Assembly: GCF_001938945.1 (NCBI RefSeq)
Contig: NZ_MKIO01000047.1
Location: 1 to 64,000 of the forward strand
Length of the DNA: 64,000 nucleotides
Reading direction: 5' to 3'
From: Xaviernesmea rhizosphaerae
GTDB lineage: Bacteria > Pseudomonadota > Alphaproteobacteria > Rhizobiales > Rhizobiaceae
Every line of letters begins with the position of its first letter. Positions within the stretch are counted from its first letter, which is position 1. The notes under the pieces were generated by a model. That model saw only the letters and a list, made by a program, of their open reading frames with translations. It searched no databases and was not told where the DNA came from. A program made the position numbers and the translations under genes. Shown in pieces: positions 41,481 to 50,541 of this stretch.

Positions 41481-43016
41481 ATGAGCGATATCGCCATCGA
41501 GCTCAAGGGCATCGACAAGCGTTTCGGGCTGGTTCACGCCAACAAGGCGATCGATCTCAAGGTCCGCAAGGGCACCATCCACGGCATCATCGGCGAGAAC
41601 GGGGCCGGAAAATCGACCTTGATGTCGATTCTCTACGGCTTTTACCAGGCCGATTCCGGCGAGATCCTGATCGACGGGCAGCCTGTGACGATCAAGGATC
41701 CCAATGCCGCGATCGCCGCCGGCATCGGCATGGTGCACCAGCACTTCATGCTGGTCGACAATTTCACCGTTCTGGAAAACGTCATGCTCGGGGCGGAGGA
41801 CAGCCAGATCCTCAACGCCTCCATCGCCAAGGCGCGGGTCGAGCTCAAGCGGCTGGAGCGGGAATATGCGCTGGAGGTCAATCCGGATGCGCTGATCGAG
41901 GAACTGCCGGTCGGGCTGCAGCAGCGCGTGGAAATTCTCAAAGCGCTCTACCGCAAGGCCGACATCCTGATCCTGGACGAGCCGACCGGCGTGCTGACGC
42001 CGCCGGAGGCCGACCATCTCTTCCGCATTCTCGCCCAGCTCAAGGCCCAGGGCAAAACCATCATCCTCATCACCCACAAGCTGCGCGAGATCATGGCGAT
42101 CACCGACGAGGTCTCCGTCATGCGCCGCGGCGAGATGGTGGCGACGCGGCAGACGAAGGCGACCTCGGTGGAGGAGCTGGCCGAGCTGATGGTCGGCCGC
42201 CGCGTGCTCCTGCGCGTGGACAAGGGGCCGGCCTCGCCCGGCGCCGTCAAGCTCAAGGTCGAGAACCTCACCGTGCGCGACGGCCGTGGCGTCACTATGG
42301 TCGACAATGTGTCCTTCGAGCTGAAAGCCGGTGAGATCGTCGGCATTGCCGGCGTTGCCGGCAACGGCCAGTCCGAGCTTCTGGAGGCGATCTCCGGCAT
42401 CCGCCGCGCGGCCGGCGGCCGGGTGATGCTGAACGGCACGGCGGTGGACGTGACCGGCAAGGCGGACCCGGCGGATCTTCGCCAGCGCGGCCTCGCCCAT
42501 GTGCCCGAGGATCGCCACCACGTCGGCCTCGTGCTGAAGTTCGAGGAGGCGGAGAATGCCATTCTCGGCTATCACCGCGAGCCGCGCTATGGCCGGGGAC
42601 CCTTTCTCGACATTCCCGCCATCCGCCGCGAGGCGGAGGAAAAGATCGGCCGCTATGACATCCGCCCGCCCAATCCAAGGCTGAAGACCGCCAATTTCTC
42701 TGGCGGCAACCAGCAGAAGATCGTGCTCGCGCGCGAGATGGAGCGCGGACCCGATGTTCTGATCATCGGCCAGCCCACGCGCGGCGTCGATGTCGGCGCG
42801 ATCGAATTCATTCACAAGCGGATCATCGAGATGCGCGACCAGGGCGTGGCCGTGCTGCTCGTCTCTGTCGAGCTCGACGAGATCCGCGCGCTGTCCGACC
42901 GCATTCTCGTGATGTTCGCCGGCCGCGTCGTCGGCGAGCGGGGCGCGGATGCGGCGGAAGGCGAACTCGGCCTCTTGATGGCCGGCATCGACGGAAAGAT
43001 GGAGGCCGCTCAATGA
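41481..43016 (+). CDS. Nucleoside ABC transporter ATP-binding protein (two ATPase domains)
   Basis: The 511-aa product has two ABC modules. The first has Walker A GENGAGKST (about 38-46) and a degenerate signature LPVGLQQRVEILKAL (about 142), with Walker B ILILDEPTGVLTPPEA. The second has the degenerate P-loop GVAGNGQSEL (about 290) and a good signature FSGGNQQKIVLAREM (about 406). This asymmetric form is typical of the sugar/nucleoside (RbsA-like, NupO/YufO-like) group. Its stop overlaps the start of the first permease gene by 4 nt. Confidence 0.93.
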   Translation: MSDIAIELKGIDKRFGLVHANKAIDLKVRKGTIHGIIGENGAGKSTLMSILYGFYQADSGEILIDGQPVTIKDPNAAIAAGIGMVHQHFMLVDNFTVLENVMLGAEDSQILNASIAKARVELKRLEREYALEVNPDALIEELPVGLQQRVEILKALYRKADILILDEPTGVLTPPEADHLFRILAQLKAQGKTIILITHKLREIMAITDEVSVMRRGEMVATRQTKATSVEELAELMVGRRVLLRVDKGPASPGAVKLKVENLTVRDGRGVTMVDNVSFELKAGEIVGIAGVAGNGQSELLEAISGIRRAAGGRVMLNGTAVDVTGKADPADLRQRGLAHVPEDRHHVGLVLKFEEAENAILGYHREPRYGRGPFLDIPAIRREAEEKIGRYDIRPPNPRLKTANFSGGNQQKIVLAREMERGPDVLIIGQPTRGVDVGAIEFIHKRIIEMRDQGVAVLLVSVELDEIRALSDRILVMFAGRVVGERGADAAEGELGLLMAGIDGKMEAAQ

Positions 43017-44146
43017 GCACCCCTTATGCCAAGCTGCCCGGCTGGGTGGACTATGGACTGATCCCGCTCATCAACCTTCTGGTCGCCTTTCTGGTCGCGG
43101 GTCTCGTGGTGTTGCTGGTCGGCGAAAACCCGCTGAATGCCGCCTATTACATGGTGACCGGCGCCTTCGGGCGCGGCGAATATCTGGGCTTCACCCTCTA
43201 TTACGCCACCACCTTCATCTTCACCGGCCTGTCGGTGGCCGTCGCCTTCCATGCCGGCCTGTTCAACATCGGCAGCGAAGGCCAGGCCTATATTGGCGGC
43301 ATCGGCGTGGCGCTGGCCTGTCTCTGGCTGGACCGGATCCTGCCCTGGTATTTCGTGCTGCCGATTGCGGCGCTGGGGGCGGCCTTTTTCGGCGCGCTCT
43401 GGGCCTTCCTGCCCGGCTGGCTGCAGGCCAAGCGCGGCAGCCACATCGTCATCACCACCATCATGTTCAACTTCATCGCCGCCAGTCTTATGGTCTATCT
43501 CCTGACCAAGGTGCTGAAGCCGATGGGGTCGATGTCGCCGCAGACGCGCACCTTCGAGGCCGGCGGCCGCCTGCCGAAGCTCGACTGGCTGATGTCGTTG
43601 TTCGGGCTGAACATCGGCAATGCCCCGTTCAACATCTCCTTCCTGCTGGCGCTGCTTGCCGCCTTCGCCTGCTGGGTGCTGATCTGGCGCACCCGCTTCG
43701 GCTTCGAGATGCGCACCATGGGCCACAGCCCGTCGGCCGCGCGCTATGCCGGCATCAGCGAAACCCGCATCACCATCGTCGTCATGATGATCTCGGGCGC
43801 GCTGGCAGGCCTGATGGCGCTGAACCCGATCATGGGCGAGCAGGCGCGCATGCAGCTCGATTTCGTCCAGGGCGCCGGCTTCGTCGGCATCGCCGTGGCG
43901 CTGATGGGCCGCTCCCATCCGGCCGGCATCATCCCGGCGGCCATTCTCTTCGGCATGCTCTATCAGGGCGGCGCTGAAATCGCCTTTGAAATGCCGGCGA
44001 TCTCGCGTGACATGATCGTGATCATCCAAGGCCTGGTGATCTTGTTTGCCGGCGCGCTGGAAAACATGTTCCGCCCCGCCATCGGCCGCCTCTTCGCCGG
44101 GCTCGCGTCGCGCGCGCCGGCAGCCAGCCAAGCCAAGGGAGCCTGA
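43013..44146 (+). CDS. Nucleoside ABC transporter permease 1
   Basis: The 377-aa polytopic protein of the branched-chain/sugar/nucleoside permease family has about nine membrane segments, GLFNIGSEGQAYIGG and the coupling-helix region ARYAGISETRITIVVMMISGALAGLMAL. It shares overlapping stop and start codons with both neighbours (ATGA with the ATPase gene, one base with the second permease). It should form a heterodimer with the next protein. Confidence 0.92.
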   Translation: MSTPYAKLPGWVDYGLIPLINLLVAFLVAGLVVLLVGENPLNAAYYMVTGAFGRGEYLGFTLYYATTFIFTGLSVAVAFHAGLFNIGSEGQAYIGGIGVALACLWLDRILPWYFVLPIAALGAAFFGALWAFLPGWLQAKRGSHIVITTIMFNFIAASLMVYLLTKVLKPMGSMSPQTRTFEAGGRLPKLDWLMSLFGLNIGNAPFNISFLLALLAAFACWVLIWRTRFGFEMRTMGHSPSAARYAGISETRITIVVMMISGALAGLMALNPIMGEQARMQLDFVQGAGFVGIAVALMGRSHPAGIIPAAILFGMLYQGGAEIAFEMPAISRDMIVIIQGLVILFAGALENMFRPAIGRLFAGLASRAPAASQAKGA

Positions 44147-45123
44147 TGGCCATGGATTTCTACGTCTCCCTCATCGCCATCCTGGAATCGACCATCCGCC
44201 TGTCGGTGCCGCTCTTGTTTGCAGCCCTTGCCGGTCTGTTTACCGAGCGCGCCGGCGTGTTCGACATCGGCCTGGAAGGCAAGATGCTCGGCTCGGCCTT
44301 CGCCGCCGGCGCGGTGGCCGCCGTCACCGGCTCGGTCTGGCTCGGGCTTGTCGCCGGCATCCTCGTGTCCGTCGCCCTGTCGCTGGTCCATGGCTATGCG
44401 TCCATCACCCAGCGCGGCAGCCAGATCGTCTCCGGCGTCGCCATCAATTTCGTCGTGGCCGGCGCCACGGTCATCCTGGGCGAGGCCTGGTTCCGTCAGG
44501 GCGGGCGCACGCCGGCGCTCTCGGGCGGGGCACGCTTCCAGACGATCGACCTGCCCTTTGTCGAGGCGCTGCGCGATGTGCCGGTCATCGGACCAATCTA
44601 TGCGCAGCTCCTGTCGGGTCACTTCCTGCTGACCTATCTCGCCTTCGCCATGGTGCCCTTGAGCTGGTGGGTGCTCTACCGCACGCGCTTCGGCCTGCGC
44701 CTGCGCGCGGTGGGGGAAAATCCCGGTGCTGTGGACACGGCCGGCATTTCCGTCGTCTGGATGCGCTACCGCGCTGTCATCTGCTGCGGCATCCTCACCG
44801 GCTTTGCCGGCGCCTATCTCTCGCTTGCCATGACTGCCGGCTTCGTCAAGGGCATGACCGCCGGCAAGGGCTATATCGCGCTCGCCGCGCTGATCTTCGC
44901 CAAGTGGCGGCCGGTCAACGTCATGTTCGCCTGCCTGCTCTTCGGCTTTCTCGATGCGCTGTCGATCCGGCTGCAGGGCAATCCGCTGCCGCTGATCGGC
45001 CAGGTACCGGTGCAATTCATGCAGGCACTGCCCTATCTTCTGACCGTCATCCTGCTGGCCGGCTTCATCGGCAAGGCGATCCCGCCCAAGGCCGGCGGCG
45101 TGCCCTATGTGAAGGAACGTTGA
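44146..45123 (+). CDS. Nucleoside ABC transporter permease 2
   Basis: The 325-aa permease has the family motifs GLFTERAGVFDIGLEGKMLGSAF and GENPGAVDTAGISVVWMRYRAV, with about eight membrane segments. It begins in the stop codon of permease 1 and ends 4 nt before cdd, so transport and salvage genes are one message. Confidence 0.92.
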   Translation: MAMDFYVSLIAILESTIRLSVPLLFAALAGLFTERAGVFDIGLEGKMLGSAFAAGAVAAVTGSVWLGLVAGILVSVALSLVHGYASITQRGSQIVSGVAINFVVAGATVILGEAWFRQGGRTPALSGGARFQTIDLPFVEALRDVPVIGPIYAQLLSGHFLLTYLAFAMVPLSWWVLYRTRFGLRLRAVGENPGAVDTAGISVVWMRYRAVICCGILTGFAGAYLSLAMTAGFVKGMTAGKGYIALAALIFAKWRPVNVMFACLLFGFLDALSIRLQGNPLPLIGQVPVQFMQALPYLLTVILLAGFIGKAIPPKAGGVPYVKER

Positions 45124-45127
45124 GACC

Positions 45128-45520
45128 ATGGAAGACCATCTGTTTTCCGCCGCCCGCGCGGCCATGGCTAAGGCGCATGCGCCCTATTCCAAGTTCCCGG
45201 TGGGTGCGGCGATCCTGGCCGAAGACGGGGCGACCTATGCCGGCGCCAACATCGAAAACCTGTCCTTTCCTGAAGGGTGGTGCGCCGAGACCACGGCGAT
45301 CAGCCATATGGTCATGGGCGGGGGCAAACGCATCAAGGCCGTGGCCGTGGTCGCCGAGAAGCTGGCGCTGTGCCCGCCCTGCGGCGGCTGCCGCCAGCGG
45401 CTGGCCGAGTTTTCCGGGCCCGACACGCTGGTCTTCCTCTGCGACGAGGCAGGCGTGCAGAAGCGCATGCGCATGGACGAGCTTCTGCCGCATGCCTTCG
45501 CCACGGACACGATCGGATGA
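45128..45520 (+). CDS. cdd: Cytidine deaminase
   Basis: The 130-aa product is a short, tetrameric-type cytidine deaminase with GANIENLSFPEGWCAETTAI (Cys-Ala-Glu zinc and proton-shuttle motif) and PPCGGCRQ (PCxxC zinc motif). It converts cytidine and deoxycytidine to uridine and deoxyuridine. Its stop overlaps the next start by ATGA. Confidence 0.95.
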   Translation: MEDHLFSAARAAMAKAHAPYSKFPVGAAILAEDGATYAGANIENLSFPEGWCAETTAISHMVMGGGKRIKAVAVVAEKLALCPPCGGCRQRLAEFSGPDTLVFLCDEAGVQKRMRMDELLPHAFATDTIG

Positions 45521-46317
45521 GCGCGGCCATCGATCACCTGCGCCCGCATGTGGCGCCGCTGAAGCCGAAGACCGGGATCGTGCTCGGCTCCGGCCTCGGC
45601 CGCTTCGTCGAGGCGCTGGAGGTCGTGCACCGGATCTCCTATGCCGATCTGCCGGGCTTTCCGGTCAGCCGCGTCTCGGGCCATGCCGGCGAGCTGGTGG
45701 TGGCGCGCGCGGGCGGAGCGCCCGTCATCGTGCTGTCCGGCCGCGTGCATTTCTATGAGAGCGGCGATGCCAATGCGATGCGCGCGCCGATCGAGACCCT
45801 CGCCGCGCTCGGCATCGAGAACCTGATCCTCACCAATTCCGCCGGCTCCGTGCGCGAGGATCTGACGCCCGGCTCGGTGCTGCGCACGGCTGACCACATC
45901 GCCTTTTCCGGGCGCAGTCCGCTCATCGGCGTCGAAGGGGATGGCCGCTTCGTCGGCATGACCAATGCCTATGATCCCGGGCTCGCCGCGCGCATGGAGG
46001 CCGCTGCCGAAAGCCTCGGCCTCACTCTACCGAGCGGCGTCTATATGTGGTTTTCAGGCCCGAACTTTGAAACGCCCGCCGAAATCCGCATGGCCCGCAT
46101 TCTCGGCGCCGATGCCGTGGGCATGTCCACCGTGCCCGAGGTTATCCTGGCGCGCTATTTCGGCCTGAAGGTCCTGGCCGCTTCCGTCATCACCAATTAC
46201 GGGGCCGGCATGACCGGGGCGGAACTCAGCCACGACGAAACCAAGGAAATGGCGCCCAAGGGCGGCGAGACGCTCGGCCGCATCCTCCTGGCCATGCTGG
46301 CCTCCGGCGATCTCTGA
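45517..46317 (+). CDS. Purine-nucleoside phosphorylase (trimeric type)
   Basis: The 266-aa product has the trimeric PNP motifs: IVLGSGLGRFVEAL (phosphate-binding Ser), SGRVHFYESGDANAMRAPIE, LTNSAGSV, YMWFSGPNFETPAEIRMAR and VITNYGAGMTGAELSHDE. It splits purine nucleosides to base and (deoxy)ribose-1-phosphate. Its ATG overlaps the cdd stop; the longer open frame from 45277 is a reading through cdd in another frame. Confidence 0.94.
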   Translation: MSAAIDHLRPHVAPLKPKTGIVLGSGLGRFVEALEVVHRISYADLPGFPVSRVSGHAGELVVARAGGAPVIVLSGRVHFYESGDANAMRAPIETLAALGIENLILTNSAGSVREDLTPGSVLRTADHIAFSGRSPLIGVEGDGRFVGMTNAYDPGLAARMEAAAESLGLTLPSGVYMWFSGPNFETPAEIRMARILGADAVGMSTVPEVILARYFGLKVLAASVITNYGAGMTGAELSHDETKEMAPKGGETLGRILLAMLASGDL

Positions 46318-46503
46318 TCATTGCCTGCCGGCGCGCGGATCACGGCCCGGCCGGAGCGACAGAGCCGTCTCCGTGACCCGCTCCGGAAAAAGTCTCGACC
46401 GGCGGTTTCGCGGCGGAGCATCTGCTTTATGCTGCGGCGGCGAATCGCCGGGCCGCGCTTTCGGGCAGGCCGGCTCTGCCCGATGAAGAAATGGACCCTG
46501 AAC

Positions 46504-47277
46504 ATGCTGGATGCCAACAACCGCCAGATCGCCGCGCTCTCGCTCTCGCTTCTCGACCTCACCGACCTTGGCGAGACCACGACGCCGGAGGCGATCGATG
46601 CGCTCTGCGACAAGGCCGTGACGCCCTATGGCACAGTTGCCGCCATCTGCATCTGGCCGCGCTTCGTCGCCCAGGCCCGGGCCAAGCTCGGGCCGCAGCA
46701 CCCCGTGCGCATCGCCACCGTGGTGAATTTTCCCTCGGGCGACCTGCCGGTGGATGCGGTGGTGGCCGAAACGCTGCAGGCCGTGGCCGATGGTGCCGAC
46801 GAGATCGATCTCGTCATTCCCTATCGCGCGCTGATCGCAGGCGATGAGCAGGCGGTGACCGATATGATCGCCGCGGTGCGCGCGGCCGCGCCGCATCCGG
46901 TAACGCTCAAGACCATTCTGGAAACCGGTGAGCTGAAGGACAAGGCGCTGATCCGCCGTGCCAGCGATCTGGCGATTGCCGCGGGCGCTGATTTCATCAA
47001 GACCTCCACCGGCAAGGTCGCGGTCAATGCGACGCTGGAAGCGGCGGACCTGATGCTGAACGCCATTCGCCAACAGGGCGGCAAGGTCGGCTTCAAGCCG
47101 GCCGGCGGCGTGCGCACGGTGGCCGATGCCCAGCTCTATCTGAAGCTCGCCGCCACCATTCTCGACCCGGACTGGCCGATGCCCTCCACCTTCCGCTTCG
47201 GCGCCTCCGGCCTGCTCGGCGATATCCTCGCCGTGCTCGACGGGCGCGAGTCCGCCGTGCCGAATGCAGCTTATTGA
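46504..47277 (+). CDS. deoC: Deoxyribose-phosphate aldolase
   Basis: The product is about 257 aa, with the aldolase Schiff-base lysine in GADFIKTSTGK and family motifs VCDKAVTPYG-like (CDKAVTPYGTVAAICIWPRF), VVNFPSGD and GFKPAGGVRT. It converts deoxyribose-5-phosphate to glyceraldehyde-3-phosphate and acetaldehyde, the catabolic end of deoxynucleoside use. No strong SD decides the start; ATG 46483 (MKKWTLN...) is the alternative. Confidence 0.93.
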   Translation: MLDANNRQIAALSLSLLDLTDLGETTTPEAIDALCDKAVTPYGTVAAICIWPRFVAQARAKLGPQHPVRIATVVNFPSGDLPVDAVVAETLQAVADGADEIDLVIPYRALIAGDEQAVTDMIAAVRAAAPHPVTLKTILETGELKDKALIRRASDLAIAAGADFIKTSTGKVAVNATLEAADLMLNAIRQQGGKVGFKPAGGVRTVADAQLYLKLAATILDPDWPMPSTFRFGASGLLGDILAVLDGRESAVPNAAY

Positions 47278-47287
47278 GGCTCACACG

Positions 47288-48607
47288 ATGCGCGCGCTCC
47301 CGCAGGAGATCATCCGCCGCAAGCGTGACGGCGCCGTGCTGCGCGCGGAGGAGATCGCCGCCTTCGTCGAGGGCATGAGCGATGGCTCGATCGGCGAGGG
47401 ACAGGTGGCGGCCTTCGCCATGGCCACCTTCTTCCGCGGCATGGCGCGCGAGGAGACCGTGGCGCTGACGCTCGCCATGCGCGACAGCGGCCGCGTCTTG
47501 TCCTGGGATCCGATCGACCGGCCGGTGGCTGACAAGCATTCGACCGGCGGCATCGGCGACAATGTCTCGCTGATGCTGGCGCCGATCGCCGCGGCCTGCG
47601 GGCTGGCCGTGCCCATGATCTCGGGCCGGGGCCTCGGCCATACCGGCGGCACGCTCGACAAGCTGGAAAGTATTCCCGGCTATGATATTGCGCCGGAACC
47701 TGCCCGCCTGACCGCTCTGGTGCGCGATGTCGGCTGCGCCATCGTCGGCCAGACAGCGGATCTGGCGCCGGCCGACCGGCGGCTCTATGCCATCCGCGAT
47801 GTCACGGCGACGGTGGATTCCCTGCCGCTGATCACTGCCTCGATCCTGTCGAAGAAGCTTGCGGCCGGGCTGCAATCCCTCGTCATGGACGTCAAGACCG
47901 GCAGCGGCGCCTTCATGCGCACGCAAGGCGAGGCGGAGGAACTGGCCTGGGCGCTGGTCGAGGTCGCCAATGGCGCGGGCGTGAAGACCACCGCGCTGAT
48001 CACCGACATGAACGAACCCTTGGCCGATGCTGCCGGCAATGCGCTGGAGGTGGCCCATGCGCTGGCCTTCCTGCGGGGCGAAAAGGCCGGCAGCCGGATC
48101 GAGACGCTGGTGCTGGCGCTGGCGGCCGAGATGCTGATGTCATCGGGACTGGCTGCCGACGCGGCTGAGGGTGCGGAGAAGGCCGCCCGCGCGCTGGCCT
48201 CCGGCGCTGCCCTGGAGCGCTTCGCCGCCATGGTTCACGGGCTGGGCGGACCCGCCGATTTCATCGAGAAGGCCTCCGCCTATCTGCCGGCAGCGCCGGT
48301 GGTGCGCCCGATCACAGCGCCTGCCTCCGGCTGGCTTGCGGCTTGCGAAGCGCGCGGCATCGGCATGGCCGTCATCCGGCTCGGCGGCGGGCGTCTTTCG
48401 CCTGCGGACGCCATCGATCCTGCCGTCGGCTTCTCCGCTATCCCGCCGCTCGGCACGAAGGTCGAGGCCGGCGATTCGCTCGCCTTCGTCCATGCGGCGA
48501 GCGATGCGGCGGCCGAGCGCGCCATGGCCGAATTCCAGGCCTGCTACCAGATCGCAGAGGCGGAGCCAGCGCCGCGAAACATGATCTTGTCGCGGATCAC
48601 GGGGTAA
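47288..48607 (+). CDS. deoA: Thymidine phosphorylase
   Basis: The 439-aa product has the pyrimidine phosphorylase signature SGRGLGHTGGTLDKLESIPGY, ADKHSTGGIGDNVS and KKLAAGLQSLVMDVKTGSGAFM. It phosphorolyses thymidine and deoxyuridine. GAGG lies 8 nt before ATG 47288; a start at 47264 inside deoC is less likely. The product closes the salvage operon. Confidence 0.95.
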   Translation: MRALPQEIIRRKRDGAVLRAEEIAAFVEGMSDGSIGEGQVAAFAMATFFRGMAREETVALTLAMRDSGRVLSWDPIDRPVADKHSTGGIGDNVSLMLAPIAAACGLAVPMISGRGLGHTGGTLDKLESIPGYDIAPEPARLTALVRDVGCAIVGQTADLAPADRRLYAIRDVTATVDSLPLITASILSKKLAAGLQSLVMDVKTGSGAFMRTQGEAEELAWALVEVANGAGVKTTALITDMNEPLADAAGNALEVAHALAFLRGEKAGSRIETLVLALAAEMLMSSGLAADAAEGAEKAARALASGAALERFAAMVHGLGGPADFIEKASAYLPAAPVVRPITAPASGWLAACEARGIGMAVIRLGGGRLSPADAIDPAVGFSAIPPLGTKVEAGDSLAFVHAASDAAAERAMAEFQACYQIAEAEPAPRNMILSRITG

Positions 48608-48636
48608 GGCGCCGATGCCTATCGACAACCAAAAGG

Positions 48637-48665
48637 GCCGGCGCGTCCTTCCGTGACGCGTCGGC
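48637..48665. terminator. Bidirectional hairpin between deoA and upp
   Basis: Arms GCCGGCGCGTC (48637-48647) and GACGCGTCGGC (48655-48665), one G-T pair, loop CTTCCGT. On the minus strand it is followed by CC and TTTT, which suits the upp transcript; on the plus strand ATCGTTT follows. Confidence 0.7.
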
Positions 48666-48680
48666 ATCGTTTGGCTGCTA

Positions 48681-49310
48681 TTACTTCGTGCCGTACATCC
48701 GGTCGCCGGCGTCGCCGAGGCCGGGGACGATATAGCCCTTGTCGTTCAGGTGGCTGTCGATCGAGGCGGTGTAGATTGGCACGTCGGGATGGGCGGCCTG
48801 GAAGTTGCGCACGCCTTCAGGTGCGGCCAGCAGGCAAAGGAAGCGCAGGTTGCGCGCCCCGCGTTCCTTCAGCTTTTCGACGGCAGCAATCGAGGAATTG
48901 CCGGTTGCCAGCATCGGGTCGACCACGATGGTCAGCCGTTCGGCCAGGCTTTCCGGCGCCTTGAAATAGTATTCCACGGCTTCGAGCGTGTCGTGATCGC
49001 GATAGACGCCGATATGGCAGACGCGGGCGGAGGGCACCAGTTCCAGCATGCCTTCCAGAAGGCCGTTGCCAGCGCGCAGGATCGAGGCGAAGACCAGCTT
49101 CTTGCCTTCGAGAACCGGCGCTTCGATGGTTGTCATCGGCGTTTCGATGGTCTCTTGCTTCAGCTCCAGATCACGCGTCACCTCATAGCAGAGCAGGGTG
49201 GAGATCTCGCGCAGGAGCCGGCGGAAGCTCGCTGTCGAGGTGTCCTTCTTGCGCATGATGGTCAGCTTGTGCTGGACAAGGGGATGATTGATGACGGTGA
49301 CGCCGTCCAT
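48681..49310 (-). CDS. upp: Uracil phosphoribosyltransferase
   Basis: The 209-aa product has the Upp core: TVINHPLVQHKLTIMRKKDTS, ILRAGNGLLEG, VVDPMLATGNSS (PRPP-binding loop) and the C-terminal uracil site YIVPGLGDAGDRMYGTK. It makes UMP from uracil. AGGAAGG lies 7 nt before ATG 49310. It is convergent with the salvage operon, whose enzymes release uracil. Confidence 0.96.
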   Translation of the reverse strand: MDGVTVINHPLVQHKLTIMRKKDTSTASFRRLLREISTLLCYEVTRDLELKQETIETPMTTIEAPVLEGKKLVFASILRAGNGLLEGMLELVPSARVCHIGVYRDHDTLEAVEYYFKAPESLAERLTIVVDPMLATGNSSIAAVEKLKERGARNLRFLCLLAAPEGVRNFQAAHPDVPIYTASIDSHLNDKGYIVPGLGDAGDRMYGTK

Positions 49311-49744
49311 GGCGGGACCTTCCTCTGCAACGGGATCCAATGTGGGCAGGCAGACGCGCCGCAGGACGGCTTCGCCTGAAACGGCATCGAAAGGAGGCCT
49401 CGCTCCAGGGCGCTGCGCTCCTCGCGGTGCGAAAGTTCAAGGGAAGCGGCCTCTGTCTCCGTCACCATGGGCAGGTCTGTCCCCATGCGCGCGCCCCATG
49501 CGCGCGTTTGGCACCATGACATGGGGTCCCTTCGCCCGGGCGCGGACGGCGGGTCTCCTGGACGACGGCGGCGGGCCGGCTTTCTCTTGAGCTCGAAGCC
49601 CGTTGTCACAGAAAGCAGGCAGCCGGGCAAGACCATGTGCCGGCTTTCCCGCGCCTTCCCGCAGAGTTCGCAATATCGCCCGCAATTTCGGCCCCGACTT
49701 TGCCCTTTAATGGCGCAGGACGGTTTGAAAACGGGGCACATGCA
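49311..49744. other. Region upstream of upp, no supported gene
   Basis: This stretch holds a short direct repeat, CCCCATGCGCGCG twice at 49481-49506 (approximate), and should contain the upp promoter. No coding frame is convincing. Confidence 0.4.
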
Positions 49745-49777
49745 AAAGGGGGCAGGTCCATGGACCTCCCCCCTTTA
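49745..49777 (-). terminator. Long palindromic terminator after DUF1236 gene
   Basis: AAAGGGGG(C)AGGTCC and its complement GGACCT(C)CCCCCTTT form a nearly continuous palindrome 25 nt after the minus-strand stop. TTTT follows on the minus strand. Confidence 0.7.
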
Positions 49778-49801
49778 GCAAAAACACTGCTATCTGTGGC
49801 G

Positions 49802-50197
49802 TCAGTCGAGAACGCGCACGACCGTGTAGTTCTGCGGGTTGACGATCACGCGGCGCTCATTGACCACAGTGTAGGCGTAGCGCTCGTCTTCCGGCACCGG
49901 CGTCAGCACGACGGTCTTCGGAATGGGCTTGCCGACGGCCACCGGCTGTTCGACGACGACGGACTGGGCCACCGGCTGTTCCTGGACATAGGTGACCACG
50001 CGCTCCGGCGGCGGATCGATCGCGGCGCCGGCCACGAGGCCGACGGCACCACCGACGGCTGCGCCCACCGGGCCGCCAACAATCGCGCCAGTTACCGCGC
50101 CGCCTGCAGCACCGGTCACGGCGCTATCCTGTGCAAAAGCTGCAGTAGACGTCATGCCTGCAAGCAGGGCCGTAGCAATAAGAATGCGGGTCTTCAT
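49802..50197 (-). CDS. DUF1236 domain-containing exported protein
   Basis: The 131-aa product has a signal peptide (MKTRILIATALLAGMTSTAA, cut near AFA), a glycine-zipper-like stretch (GAAGGAVTGAIVGGPVGAAV and following) and a C-terminal DUF1236 part (VVVEQPVAVGKPIPKTVVLT to YTVVNERRVIVNPQNYTVVRVLD). Found widely in Rhizobiales, function unknown, probably periplasmic or envelope associated. Its promoter region is shared with the PBP gene and contains a CtrA-type site. Confidence 0.85.
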   Translation of the reverse strand: MKTRILIATALLAGMTSTAAFAQDSAVTGAAGGAVTGAIVGGPVGAAVGGAVGLVAGAAIDPPPERVVTYVQEQPVAQSVVVEQPVAVGKPIPKTVVLTPVPEDERYAYTVVNERRVIVNPQNYTVVRVLD

Positions 50198-50317
50198 GGT
50201 CTCTCTCCTCTTTCACTTTCGACTTTCGGACGCCACAACGCGGCTCGTCTTGACTTCGTTCCTTCGTCGGCGTTTTATTCTTTTGTTGAGCGATAATCGT
50301 TCTGGTTGAGTAGACGA

Positions 50318-50332
50318 TTAACGTTTCGTTAA
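50318..50332. promoter_or_regulatory. Candidate CtrA-binding site
   Basis: TTAA-CGTTTCG-TTAA is a perfect full site for the alphaproteobacterial cell-cycle regulator CtrA (TTAA-N7-TTAA). It lies 121 nt upstream of the DUF1236 start and 210 nt upstream of the PBP start. The TTAACG-TTT-CGTTAA sequence is also a complete palindrome. Confidence 0.5.
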
Positions 50333-50541
50333 AATGCCGCATTTAAAGTCCAGGGAGCCGGCATGCTGCCGACGGCGCTCGCGCGCTAAAAGGCCGGCAG
50401 ACCTCATGATGTGGATGGCGCAGGGCCGCTGAAGCTCCGCCGGAAATCCCGCTTGAATTTTGACGACGATCTTGCTGACCCGTCCGGGCCCCAGCCGCCT
50501 GGCGGGATCGCCATGATCTCAAGGAGACAGACCGCCTCTTC

